This document shows positions 13,836 through 25,500 of a stretch of DNA of 64,000 bases, piece by piece. Numbering within the stretch: position 1 is the first letter of the stretch; every line of letters starts with the position of its first letter. This DNA is from Amoebophrya sp. A120. Its lineage: Eukaryota > Sar > Dinophyceae > Syndiniales > Amoebophryaceae. The translations under genes and the position numbers were made by a program. Under the pieces are notes generated by a model, which saw nothing but the letters and a program-made list of their open reading frames with translations, made no database searches and had not been told where the DNA came from. Location: NCBI GenBank assembly GCA_905178155.1, contig CAJINV010000010.1, forward strand, positions 1,036,678 through 1,100,677. The letters run 5' to 3'.

Positions 13836-16800
13836 ATGCCCCCTCCCCCACGACCCGGGGATGATGACGACGATCCGCAGTTGTCAGAGACCATGGACGG
13901 TGCGGCAAACGCATCAAATCCCTACGTCCAATACGAGGAACGTGATCACCAGCACGACAACCTCTCGGCTCCAGCCCGGAGATCCAACAGTCAAAGTCCG
14001 ATTCCCAGCATGCGGGGCAGCTGGACGGACCGGGAGTATGAAATGCAGATTTCCGAGCGCGTTCCGGGCGATCCGGTAGGACTACTGCAGCAGAACCACG
14101 ACAGGCAAAATGATGTACAAGATGACGACCGTGTCTACTCCGATGAACGCGAAGATTTTCCAAGCACGATCATACAACCCAAGAACTCGAACAGAACCCT
14201 CGCCCACGAGGCGCGCGCAAGTTCGAAGGAGGGCCGGGTGCACACCCCGAACAGCAGGAAGGCGGTGCCACGGCGAGATGCAGACTGGCTGGTCCGAAGC
14301 GACGAGGAGAGGGAGATGGAGTTTGCGGAAGCAGGACGTGGGCAGCAACCCGTGGGAACGACCGGATCACAATCCCAATCCGCCTACCACCGGGCGATCC
14401 AGAAGTCGCTGGACGACAGAGCTGGAAATAAGCAAGAACCTGTAGTGCAGCAGCAGCAGCAGCCACAGAACACTCTGAACCTCCAGATGAACAATCAAAA
14501 CAATGTCCAGAACTTCATGATCGACAGCCATTCGCAGGAGAAGTACTTCAGCAACACGCCGAAAGTCACCCGGTACGACGACGATGGCTCCGGCTCCGGT
14601 TCCGGCTCGCCGTCAGAAGAGGGGTTTCCCTACGCCCAGGAGAGAACGATCGAGTTTTCCGGCAGCTTTGACAACGGCAGCAGAACCAGTCCGTTCATTG
14701 ACGAGGATCTGAACGGGTGGCATCGGAGTAATAATGTTGCGGGGCCGGGGGGACGAGCGAGTTCTTCCAGAAACAGAAATCCCGACCACGATGCAGATTA
14801 CGATTACGACATGGGGTACAACAACACAAATGGCCGGCAAAATAACGTGAACAATTTCCGAACCGGGAACTACCAGTACGGTGGGGCGCAGTCGTCGACG
14901 GCAGGGACAGCGAGGAGGAATGAACAGAACTATTACCAGAGGAACGCTAACAACAGGCAGCAACAGCACCAAAGAAACCAGTTTGATGATATCATGTCTT
15001 CCTCCCAGCAGTTCATAAGCCAAATGACGAGCAGTGGGAGGGATTTCCTGCAAAGCAATTTTTTCAATACGACGGGCAGCAATCTTCAAATGAACAACCC
15101 CGGAGGCGGAGTTCATCTTGGTCGGAATTCCAACTACAGCACAGCTACAGGAGCTGCAGGCCCGTCGCCAGGGACGATGGGTCATCAACATCATTTCCAA
15201 CCTCCGAACCGAAACATGACGAACAACCTCGGGTCGCCGTTACTGGGCAGTAGAACTGGGAGCTTTGGATCCCCTATGAATAACAATTTCGGCACGAATT
15301 TCCCCACCATGAACATCGACGAGGAATACAACGCCGTGACAAATGTCGACGACTTCCTGACCCACCTATCAAATGCAAATATGTCTGGGTCTGGAAAATT
15401 GTGATGCTAAAATGTGGATGATGGAAACAGTTCCGAATGCACCCTAGCATGACAACTTGCCAGAACGCTTTCTCATAGGCAATCCGCATGAGAGCCTGCG
15501 TGTTTGCATGTACAAAAGAGGCTGCGACTTTTGTTGCTTTATGCAATACAGATTTCCTAGGTCTAGGTGTGGAAAGCTAGGATTACAAGTTCAAACCTTC
15601 CAGACCCAGACATTTTTGTATTCGATACCACCTCTACCGCTACTACGAAGCCAAGGGGCTTCATGGGCGAGTGGCAGACCACCTCGGCCATTTGGTCGCG
15701 TTGGCGTTCACCATCGGGTTCAGTTTTCTCCTCGTGTTTTACGTCAACTGGCCGGCGATTTTCAGCTGCAAATCGGAGGCGACCTGCGAGAAGGTGGTAT
15801 TCTGTGCAAAAGTATCGTGCTCGTATTGCAATCATGCATGACAAATCTTTTTCTCAAGGTAAATGTAAATCCGCATTACAAATTTTATTTCTCATGCTGA
15901 GGAACTTTGTAATGCATTTAGACGAGTGCGATACTTTTGCAGTGCATAAGTGGTGTTTTTCTACGACAAACCTTTCTCCAGTTTGTCCCTGCTCGGCTAC
16001 ATCGCGCTGTTTTACTTCATGCTCGCGGGGGTGTATTTGGTGTACAACGTGTTTCAGTGTATTGAGGACTTGCGCTATCCGCAGTGAATTTTAATTTTCC
16101 CTACACGACGTACAAATGTGGCTTCCGCATGACAAACTTTTCTTTCAACCCTCTTTAGCATGGCAAGTTGCTTCTTCTATTGGTTGGTGAAATCATTTGT
16201 GATGCATTTTGTACTTTTAGTACGGGAAATTTGTATTGCATATGCGCCACGCGTTGGAAGCCTCCGCGTTCTACAAGGACAAACTCTACATCCCATCGGA
16301 CGACGTTCTGGCCTGCATGTCCTGGGCGGAGGTGGTGGAAAGGATCATTCAGGAGCAACTCCGCTGTCCCTTCGTGATCCGAGAGGAAAGGCTGACCGCG
16401 CTGCAGATAACCAACATCATCATGCGGGAGGAGAATCTGCTGATCGGGTTGGTGAACAATGAACACTTAGAGAACCACCTACCCTACTGGCTGCCGAAAC
16501 GAATTTTCTACAGCAAATCCGTGCTGTTCGCCTTCCGGAACATCATCTACAAGAGCTTTTTCGACCACAAATCGAAAGTGGATTTCGGTTCCTTGAAGCC
16601 CGAGATCCTGTGCAACCACTTTCGCCTCGTCGGACTCTTCGCATTGATCGGGTTAGGCCCGATCTGTGTCTTCGTTATCGTAAGGAAAGATCCTCCCTCC
16701 CCATATCGAAAGTAAATTTGTGATGCTGATTTGTGACCACAAATCGACTTGTATTGCTAGAAGGGCAACAAGAGACGCAGCTGCTCCCTCGTTTGCAGGC

Positions 16801-19800
16801 AATTTGTCACGCTGTGTCCCGTTTCCAGTTGCTTCCTGTCATGCTGAAGACGCAAGGCTTTCTCACGCCAGCCAGAGCTACACTCTGGCTATGGGGAGGG
16901 GTCGTGATTTTTCCGCTTGATATTCGTGTTTCTGTACTTCTTCATGCGGCACTGCGAGGACTTCCGGTCACATAGGAATTCCCCTATCAAAAGGAAAAAT
17001 GCCTCTCCCCATATCGGAAACGAAATTTGTGATGCTGTATTTGAGTACACAAGTCGACTTGTGTTGCTAGAAGGCCAAGAGACGCAGCTGCGGCTTGAAT
17101 TGCAGGCAATTTGTCATGCTGTTCCCCAGTTCCAGCTGCCTCCTGTTATGCTGGAGATGCAAAGGTTTATTCCCACGCTAGCCAGCACTACAGTCGCAGT
17201 CCGCATCTTTTGCCTTCTAGCGTTACAAAGCTGATTTGTGGCCACAAATCTGCATCACAGATTTCCGTTTTGATATGGGGAAGGGGCGTTTTTCATTGTA
17301 ATATCCCCGTTGGAACGCCAGTGGACGGGGTACGCGGAGTGGTTTTTGCGGGAGTACAACGAATTGCCGCATGCCTTTAAGCAGCGACTGGAGAAGTCGA
17401 AGTTTTTCGCGAACGACATTGTGGACAAACAGGAAATCGTGTCGAACACGCCTTTGACCGACGGGATCAGGAAGTGCGTAAAATACGTCTCGGGCTCTTT
17501 GCTCGCGATTCTAGTCGTCATCGCCTGCTTCGACGACGCGCCTTTGCTGTTTTTGAAAATTTGGGACAAAAACCTCCTGTGGTACCTCGCCGTCCTCGGG
17601 TTCATCGTCACCCTGTCCGACACAAACTCTTCGGGCTCGGGGTCCGGCCCGTTTGGCGGGGGCGGCAAGAAGAAGCGGTTCGCTCTATCACATATTAAAA
17701 CGCTCCCACCCCATAGTGAAGTTGGGAACTTAGCAACACAAATCCAGAAGTCTTAGAAGCCACGCATGACAGGTTGCAGTCCGCAGTGTATTGCATGTTA
17801 GCAAGGACACCTGCATCAGAAATCCATTTGCTTGTCCTGTTTGCAGCATTAGAAATTCCAAAACACGACTGAGAGTGCCTCCCTACTTGGGGATGCGTTT
17901 AAACAAGTGTTCCTGTAGTCGCAAATCTGCATGAGAACTCTGGGGTGGGGACGTTTTTACACAGGATACGCCTCCGGGTCTCCGTACGAGGGGCACAGTG
18001 GCGCGACCTTGTACATGGAGAAGGTGATTTTAGACTTCGCGAAGTGCACCCACTACATCCCGGTCGCGTGGACCAAGGTGTTTGGCGGAATGAACGACTT
18101 CAACCCAAACAGGCGGTTGGTCCAGCTGCACCAGAGACTCTCGCTGCAGGAAAAATATCGGGTGGTGGAGGCGTTCGGTACTAACTACTTATTGGAAAAT
18201 GATTTTTTGCATTTTTGTATTAAAGTTGTCCACAGGAAATACAAATACAGCAAGGTTGAAAGTAACAAAAAAATGAACTTTTTGCCCGATTACCAGTGTT
18301 TAGCAAGTTTATTCTGGCAACCCGGGTTGGTTGTTATGCTGTGTGAATAATCGCGCGGTAGCATAATTGGGAATGCGCCTGGTCGAACCTGTGCTGCACT
18401 TGCAGCTTCGCAGCGTTGCTAGCAGCAGCGAACATTTCCTGTGCTCAGCACGTGGAAAACAGGTTGCCGCGTGTGGTCGTTACTTGGTCAAAGGTTCATA
18501 GGAAGCGACTGGAACAGCCTTCCTATGCTGTTCCGGAAGTGGGGCTAGAGGCTCTGTGCACCGACGCCGACGACTAGGAGACCCGGGTTCGAGTCCCGGA
18601 ACGCGCATCTTTTTTTGGGAGACAGAGTACTTGATTCCGAAAGCACCCTTGTACTCGTTCACCTCGTGCTTGTTCTGAACCTAGGCACAAAAACACCTTC
18701 AATTTGAAGACGCAAGAGAAACCTTTTTGCCCGAATGCAAGTATTTAGCAAGGGTATTCTGGTGACCATGGGCAACGGTTTTTCTTTGTAAGCAATCGCG
18801 CGGTAGCATAACTGGAAATGCGCCTGGTCGAGCCTGAATGAACTGAGGAAGGTCAAGGTCTGCGTACGTAGCATGGACTGAGACCTTCAGGTTCGCTCCA
18901 GTCGTCGGTCGACCGGGCGGCACCGCTGTCGTCCCGAAGCAGTGCAACGGACCGGCGGACGCGCCTGGTCTCGATGATAGGGGTTGCTCGCATAGACGCT
19001 CGTCTCGGGGGCTACGTCAGGTGCGAGAACAGGTCAAAGACTGGACGGAGGCCAAGGGGAATCGGCCGTGGCTTGGTCCAGTCCTGCCCGTCGACGGCAG
19101 ACTAGGAGACCCGGGTTCGAATCCCGGAACGCGCGCTTTTTCGGTTTTTTTTTTCTCCTCTCGCGTAGCCTGTCACCACTGCCGTTCGTCTGACCCATTT
19201 ATTAGTTACCTGTGCGGCTAGCTTCGGGTTATTTTGGTCCGCCTGCCGAAAAAAATATAAAATTAAAATGACACTATCCGCACTGGGCAACGACGAGGAT
19301 AAATTTTTTTTTCCCCGAGTCGTTGCATTTAGCAGAGGTATTCTGACGACCCAAGCATTCTGCTGTTCCACTGGAATAACTGCGCGGTAGCATAACCGGC
19401 AATGCGCCTGGTCGAGCCTGGCGTGCAGGTGCGTTTCCACTCACTGGAGACGGCGGCGGGCGTTCGGGTGACTCAGGAAGCCCGTGCGCACTCAACTGCC
19501 GCTCGTGGTTGAAAAACTCTCACCGCGTCGCCTGCCCGAAGTGCGAGTCGCGACTCACTTCGGTCTCTCGGGGAGGTCATCCGCGAGGATCCCCGAGGAC
19601 AGGTTCCAGACTGGCGGCTGACCGGGCCAACAGTCCACTCGACTAGGAGACTCGGGTTCGAATCCCGGAACGCGCATTTTTGTGTTGCGCGGGAGGATCG
19701 TTTGCGCAAATGGTTTTTCGTGCTGGATCACTACAACTCTTGAACCATGACAATCCTAGGTGTCGCCATTTCTTGCGTCCTCGGGAAGCATTAATGAGGT

Positions 19801-22090
19801 ATGTATGAGTCCCAAAAGCAAATGCAAACCTTCAAAACAGCCCGCTCCCGGGATGAATTACAGAAGAACTTTTTCGTCCCAAGGATCCAGCAGCTCATCG
19901 AAGAGATCTTCGGACTGTGCGTGACGCCAATTCTCCTGCTCGTCTACCTCCCGGCCGCGAGCATCGACATCTGCAATTTTGTCCGGAACACGGTGTATCA
20001 GAGTGAAAATCTCGGCGACTGGTGCAGCCTTGCGACCTTCGAGTTAGACCAAACCGACCCAAGATTGTCCCGGTTTGGCAAAATAGAAAAATCGGCGCTG
20101 AGCTTCGCTCTCATGTAAGTACAAGTTGTTGTCCCTATGGCTATGGCGGGTTGGATCATAGTGCGCATTTGCGATGAGACTGTGCTCCTTAGTAAATGTT
20201 ACGCACACAACGTCGCGTGATTTTTCCGCATGATCCGCTGCGCAATATGTAAAATGAAATTATCGAAAAACAGGTACCGCAACGCTCCTTCCGATTCGCT
20301 TCAAGAGCAAACCAACGCTTTGGTCCAGCAGCGCATCCCCTCTGGAGAGTTCAACCAATCTTCCCAAACCGAAACGAGGCCGACAGAATATGGCGTTCTC
20401 AAACGCTACATTCTCAACTGTTACATGAATTTGTGATGCAAGAATGGCAACAGGGAAAGGCCGGATCTTGCAAGTCTTGCATTACAAACTTGGCACAGAT
20501 TCCCATGCTGTTTGGCCCTTCCAAAATTTGTCATGCGAGGCAGCTTCATTGTGTGGACGTTGGTGCTCATTTTGCATGAGCAGTTGAGAGTGTAACAAAT
20601 CATGTAGCAGCTGAGAATGTAGTAACATTTGAGAACGCCATACAGAAGTGATGGAGATGAGTTTGATGGTGAACGCAAACACGGACACGGAAGTGGAACT
20701 GACCGAAGCTGATCCGAGCAATCCGGACCGAAAAATTCTGAACGCGACCAGTAGCAAACGGCCGATAGTAGATCATGATGCAGGGAATAATTTATCAACC
20801 GCAAATATGTCTGGGTCTGGGAGACTGCGATTTTTGTATATCCTAGTCTGGCATAGGCATGGCTCTGAGCTCTGATGTATTGCGAGGCCGCGAAGAGCTT
20901 CTCTTGCCTGCCATGCAAAAACGCAGTTTCTCATGCGGAGTACGAAACTCAGTCTCAGAACCACGGAAAAATTTGTCATGCTTAGCCGCGCATTGCAGTG
21001 TGCTCACTATTCCGTTCCGTGCAGATCACAAGTTTATTCCAGACCCAGACATATGTCCGATGCATACACTTTGGATTCCGAAGTGGAGACCAACTACACT
21101 GCGAAAGCCGCGGACCCCGTCTGGGGCTACCCGATGGCGGTTTTGCGGTTGTGCTACGATATCGAGCAGCTGGCGAAAGAGAGTTTTGAGGACTACAACT
21201 ACCTCCCCACGAGCTTAACGGAGTTGAAGGACCAATTCGTCGAGAAGCACGCCGATGGGACCTTTTCCATGCTGCCGGTCTCCCAGTTTTTGGATTTCGA
21301 TAACCCGGTTTGGTTTGACACCACGCACTACTTCTGGTTGGAAGTTTTGCTGAAAAACCGGGAAAGTTCCAGAAGGAACCGGGTCCGGACGATAAGTAGA
21401 GAGCCGTATGGCAATGGTGGACTATCAAATGCAAAAGTGTCTGGGACTGGAAGATTCTGACACTTGTCATGCACGTTTTGCATGAGCCCTGATGTCTGTG
21501 ATGCATGCCCTAGCATCACAGATTTTTTGAGAGCTTCTTGATGCCTCTTCCGCATTACAAATGCCCTCTCCGCGTAGCAAAAATTACATTCCCTTTGGTA
21601 CTCATGCAATACAGATTTTTCTGGAATCCAAATGCAGCATCACAAGTTGCATTCTTCCAGACCTAGACATTTTTACATTTGATATGGACCAATGGGGATG
21701 AACAATAGTGGCGGTGACACGGCGGGTGACGGGGGGGAAGGCGAAAATATTGATAACCAGGAACAACATCATGATCATCAAACCCAGTATAATAGAAATC
21801 CGCAGTACAACGGCGCTTCTGATGGTGATGATCTTCAGGATCGCGAGATGCGGGAGATCTACTCGGCACGGGAACGAACCGTGTCCAATCAAAACTACAA
21901 CCCTGCAAATTCCCGCATGCAGAGTCGCGGAGGCGTCAGCAGCAATAACGCGGATAACTACGTGTACCGGTACACTTCGTCTGCGACCTACCACGCACCG
22001 TCTTTGGGGGAAACGACCAACGAGGTCGGGGAGACGGTGTTGCCGCGGTTCCGGGACACGTTGCGGGCGGCGTTTGGGATTAGGGGATAG
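13836..22090 (+). CDS. ATG9: ATG9, autophagy lipid scramblase
   Basis: Multi-spanning membrane protein that moves lipids into the growing autophagosome. Exons: 13836-15366, 15633-15797, 15954-16075, 16248-16675, 16928-16984, 17309-17685, 17974-18177, 19799-20114, 20274-20388, 20648-20792, 21072-21422, 21690-22090, giving 4,212 nt (1,403 residues). The first 510 residues are a low-complexity N/Q/S/D-rich tail, much longer than usual. The core shows the ATG9 landmarks: YYEAKG then a membrane segment and FYVNW, MSWAEVVERI, LQITNIIMREENLLIGLVNN, FREYNELPH-like LREYNELPHAF, and LLWYLAVLGFIVTLSD. The C-terminal region is again low complexity. Introns: nine introners and two GT-AG introns (18178-19798, 20115-20273), the first holding three small-RNA genes. 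The start is the first in-frame ATG. Confidence 0.95.
15367..15627. mobile_element. Introner, family A
   Basis: TATCAAATGCAAATATGTCT / TTTTTGTATTCGATA; TSD CCACC on both sides. Excision gives FLTHLYRYYEAKG. Confidence 0.94.
15798..15948. mobile_element. Introner, family B
   Basis: TATTCTGTGCAAAAGTATCG / GATACTTTTGCAGTGCATA; flanks GGTGG/AGTGG. Confidence 0.9.
16076..16242. mobile_element. Introner, diverged
   Basis: Weak TIRs TATCCGCAGTGAATTTT / AAATTTGTATTGCATA, but a perfect TSD TGCGC. The body has the TTTGTGATGC and GCATGACAAA words. Excision gives EDLRHALEASAFYKD. Confidence 0.85.
16676..16922. mobile_element. Introner, family F
   Basis: TATCGTAAGGAAAGATCCTC / ATTTTTCCGCTTGATA with inner CTCCCCATAT/TATGGGGAGG; TSD TTCGT. 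Confidence 0.92.
16985..17303. mobile_element. Introner, family F
   Basis: TATCAAAAGGAAAAATGCCT / TTTTTCATTGTAATA; TSD TCCCC. Only 57 nt of exon separate it from the previous F copy. Confidence 0.92.
17686..17968. mobile_element. Introner, family C
   Basis: TATCACATATTAAAACGCTC / GTTTTTACACAGGATA with CCACCCC/GGGGTGGGG inside; flanks CGCTC/CGCCT. Confidence 0.87.
18278..18323 (+). promoter_or_regulatory. PSE-like element, tRNA-like gene 1
   Basis: T5 GCCCGATTACCAGTG, TTTAGCA and ATTCTGGCAACCC. ATTCTGG ends at 18317, 36 nt before the RNA start at 18353. Confidence 0.78.
18353..18607 (+). ncRNA. tRNA-like RNA 1 (255 nt), inside an ATG9 intron
   Basis: The ends form a tRNA-like closure: 5' GCGCGGT with 3' AACGCGC, a D-like arm GCAT/ATGC with an A box (TAGCATAATTGG), and a T arm CCGGG/CCCGG around TTCGAGT (B box). 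A 7-bp stem CCTGGTC/GACTAGG closes an insert of about 180 nt where an anticodon loop or intron would be. A T8 run follows. Either an intron-containing tRNA with odd features (C at position 33, one base between acceptor and D stems) or a new RNA class with a tRNA-like domain. Read as an intron, the anticodon would be GAA. Confidence 0.72.
18723..18768 (+). promoter_or_regulatory. PSE-like element, tRNA-like gene 2
   Basis: T5 GCCCGAATGCAAGTA, TTTAGCA and ATTCTGGTGACC. ATTCTGG ends at 18762, 36 nt before 18798. Confidence 0.8.
18798..19135 (+). ncRNA. tRNA-like RNA 2 (338 nt), inside an ATG9 intron
   Basis: Same terminal domain as copy 1: GCGCGGTAGCATAACTGG, CCTGGTC/GACTAGG, GGGTTCGAATCCCGG and a final ACGCGC. 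The insert is about 265 nt and unrelated in sequence to copy 1. It contains strong local hairpins such as AAGGTC near 18851 with GACCTT near 18881. A T-run follows at 19137. Conserved ends with a freely varying centre suggest the ends are what is selected. Confidence 0.72.
19303..19352 (+). promoter_or_regulatory. PSE-like element, tRNA-like gene 3
   Basis: T9 CCCCGAGTCGTTGCA, TTTAGCA and ATTCTGACGACCC. ATTCTGA ends at 19346, 36 nt before 19382. Confidence 0.78.
19382..19676 (+). ncRNA. tRNA-like RNA 3 (295 nt), inside an ATG9 intron
   Basis: GCGCGGTAGCATAACCGG start, CCTGGTC/GACTAGG stem, GGGTTCGAATCCCGG T arm and ACGCGCA end, then a T run. The insert of about 220 nt differs from both other copies apart from its first bases (TCGAGCCTG). 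Confidence 0.72.
20389..20642. mobile_element. Introner, family D
   Basis: TATGGCGTTCTCAAACGCTA / GTAACATTTGAGAACGCCATA-type right end; TSD CAGAA. Excision joins RPTE to VMEMS. Confidence 0.93.
20793..21066. mobile_element. Introner, family A
   Basis: TATCAACCGCAAATATGTCT / CATATGTCCGATGCATA; flanks TAATT/CACTT are poorly matched, so the copy may be older. Confidence 0.87.
21423..21684. mobile_element. Introner, family A
   Basis: TATCAAATGCAAAAGTGTCT / TTTTTACATTTGATA; TSD TGGAC. Confidence 0.94.
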
Positions 22091-22567
22091 GAGTAGTTTC
22101 TTGAAATCCTTTTGCTGCACGTATGGATTTGTTCAAGTTCAGTGCAGTAAAAGTTTTCATTTGCTGGACACGCCGTTCTAGTAGTACTTAGAAGGGCAAG
22201 ACCCGTCAGACACTTTTCTCAAGAATTCAGCAACAGACAGTACGAGGAATCTCATGTACCTGCCAAGGAACAAGTACAAGAATTATGATCAGAAACTGCA
22301 GCAGGAGGGGAGATAGGATTTTGGTTTTCGGTCAACGAAGGAGCAATTTCGTCAGATCTGGTAGAAAGAGTTTTTCAAAAGAAAAGAAGACTGCAGCCGT
22401 GGTGCTGTTTCGAGAAGTAGAGTGTGCGGTTTGGCACAATGGCTCGTGTTCCAGATGAACTTTTTTTGTTTTAGCTGCGCCGCGCTTTGTTCCCAAAAAA
22501 ACAAAAATCGAACAAGAAGTCGTGGACAAGAGATTTGTGGCATCGTCAGTTCCTCCTAGTAGCCAAA
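22091..22567. other. ATG9 / DEAD-box intergenic spacer
   Basis: 477 bp of moderate composition holding both UTRs. A T7 run lies near 22459. No further gene, RNA or introner seen. Confidence 0.6.
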
Positions 22568-25500
22568 ATGGATCCGATCGTCCCTGCCAGTCCGTCCAAC
22601 CGCGTCATCTCTCCTCAGCACCCGCCGGCGGCACATCAAACTGCGCCCGGAGTCACAGCACCAACAAACCGCCCCCGGCCGTCTGTCTCCAGACCCGGGA
22701 GATCCTTGACTGTGATAAGTTCTCCGACGCAAGACCGCAGTGCTGTTGGACCACAGCAGGTCGTGCCAGGAGCAGGAGGAGGATTGTTTGGAGGTCCTCC
22801 GCAGCAACAGACTAATAGTAATATTAACACGGCTTTAATCAGTCCGAATCCAAATGCTGTTGTCCAAGTTGTTTCCCCGACAAATTCCTCCTACACCAGA
22901 TCGCCGACGAACAACATACGGCAAAATAGTATCACATCGTCTCATATGAACTGCAAAAGTATCGTACTCGTATAAATGCATTACAAATTTCCTCAGCGTG
23001 AGAAATAAAATTTGTAATGCTGATTTGCCTTGACAAAGAAATTTGTAATGCAAGACCTGCATTTATACGAGTGCGATACTTTTGCACAGCATATCTCAAC
23101 ATTCACCGTCGGTTTCGTCCTACCAAACATCCGTGTGGAACCCGGGCAACAGCCCCTCGTCGCACTTTACCAACACAAATTTTAGTTCCACGACCGGGCA
23201 GAACAATCATAGTTTCCTAACCCACAACGCACTTCTCACAAGCGGACAACATCATTCCAGTGGGAGCCACAACAAAGGCCATGGAAATGCCTCCAACGCA
23301 GCAGAATATGATGACGACGGTGCGAGCTCTTCTGCGGCCAATTCTTCGACCTACTCTGTCAGCTCCGTCGGGTCTCCGTTTTCCACTTCCAGGCAATCCT
23401 CTACCACTCCCGGGGGGGGCACCAGTTCCCGGTCCAGCTCCTTCGAGAATCAGTTCGACGCGACTTCCGGGACACTGAACGTCAGCAGTGGGGGGCACCA
23501 CCACCATCACGGTCAGAGGAATTTGTCGGACCCGAACCGGAAACCGCGAAAAAGGTCTTCCCGGTCGTTGCACATCGGGTTCGAAGACACGAATTCCGGG
23601 AAGTGCTCCATTGACATCGAATGTGAGCTATCAAATGCAAAAATGTCTGGGTCTGGAAGGATGCAAGGTTTGTCATGCACATTTTGCATGATTCCTGACG
23701 TCTGTGATGCATGCTCTAGCATCAGTGATTTTGCGAGGGCTTCCTGATGCCTATACCGCATCAGAAATGCCCTCTCGCCAAGGCAAAAACTGGACCTCTT
23801 TTGCTGTTCATGCAATACAGATTTTTGTAGCATGCAAATGCAGCATCACAAGTTACATCCTTCCAGACCCAGACATATTTGCAATGCATACGAGCACGAC
23901 CGGCGGGCGGCGCAGTCGGGCGTGTGGGTGATGAAGGACTTCGCCGAGCTGTTCCAGCACGGGAGAAGCTACAACTACAACCTCGCGAGTGGTTCATCTG
24001 GAGGTGGTCCACTGCAGCAGCAGCAGCCTCTGGCAATCGATCTGAAAGTTGTCGACACAAGGTCCGCGAGTAGCAGAAGTTCGAGTACGAGCTGCTACAA
24101 TAACCAAACGTATCACGGAACAAGTCTGCAACCACAGCACGCGGCGCATGGGGGATCGGTCAGCAGCGGGTCGGGCGTGGTACAGATTTTGTTCGCGTAG
24201 TTATGGTGGTCGTGGTCCTGCTCGGAGGTGGTGGTTTTGCATGAGATCCTGCTTATACGACATTCGAGACTTCCTTTCTTGCTTTCTGCAAGAACGCAAA
24301 GATGATCAATCAATGGTTCTTCGCTAGGTCCAGCCCACTTCCCCCAACCGTCCCTCCTCCGCCTCGCCCCGCGTCGGCAAACAGCAACAACAGCAGAACC
24401 AAAACTACACTGCAGGACCACAAACAGCACAAAATGACAACCCCAACAAGATCAACCCCCCCGCCGCCCAAAACCGGATTCTGCAATGTCTGAAGCTCTA
24501 TGGTTTCGAAAAACCGACGAAACTGCAGGCCCACACCATCCCCGCAGTTTTCAACGTGGTGTCCACCGGCAGCGGGTTGACAGCTGCCACAACAGCCTCT
24601 CACAGCAGTAGCAGCAGCAATCGCGAGCAGGGGAAGTCCTGTGTGGTGATCCAGGGGCCACCGAAATCCGGCAAAACCTCCGCCTTAGCGCTCGCGGTCG
24701 CCGCGGGGGTCAATCCGCTGATTAAACACTGTCAGGCGCTGGTGTTGTGCATGAGCGAGCGGAGGGATTTCGAGAAGTTTTTCAACGTGTTTACCATGCT
24801 GCATCCGGTCAAGTTGTGCTCTTTGTACGACGACAAGAATAGTAGTTCGGGCACAGGTATCAACTGCAAAAATGTCTGGGTCTGGAAGATTGCCAGGTTT
24901 GTCATGCAGGTTTTCTATGGCCCATAAGGTTTAGAATGCAACACCTAGCATGACAAATTCTTTGAGACCTCTATCATGCCCGTTCTGCATGCGAAATTCC
25001 CTCTCAATTTCGTAAAAAAGGACCGCTATTGGTAATCACGCAACACAGATTTTCTGCATGGTGTTGATGCAGATTTAGCATGACAAGTTCCAGACCCAGA
25101 CATTTTTGCAATTCATAACGGGCACTGCGGCGGGCATTGGTGTAGTTGGTGGAGTCGGTGCTGGTACCACCACTACGGGAGGACATCTTGGAGTTATTGG
25201 TGCTCAACATCCGATGGAGGCGTGGAGTGGACTGGGAGTTGGCAATCAGGGACCAGGTGGCCCGATGGATATTGACGAGACGGGGTCTGTTGCGAGTGGG
25301 CCGCACAGACCGAATTTCAACCGTACAAACTGAGAGGTTTTCTTACGAATACTGAAATGCGAAAATTTACGTGCTGACTATGATTTTTCTCCAAATCTAC
25401 ATTCTGCCTCTTCCAAACAAAAACAAAGGTACTCACCTTCCGGAAAACCACCACCCCGCCACCTTCTCCCCTTCTTCCGACCACATCGGCGCACAGGTGA

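Noticed and set aside
13834-14348. Minus-strand frames opposite the first ATG9 exon
   Set aside because: Shadows of the biased codon composition on the + strand.
15274-15546. Protein-like frames reading through introners (repeats of MSGSG and SYQMQKCLGLE types)
   Set aside because: These peptides recur at every family A copy because the TIR happens to be open; excision restores conserved protein instead.
18353-18607. tmRNA
   Set aside because: The tRNA-like end with a long insert is superficially similar, but there is no resume codon or tag-peptide frame shared by the three copies, and the context is nuclear.
24858-25117. A CRISPR array or integron attC sites, suggested by repeated palindromes at intervals
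   Set aside because: Spacing is set by exons, repeats lie at both ends of each element, and the host is eukaryotic (U6 snRNA, GT-AG introns).
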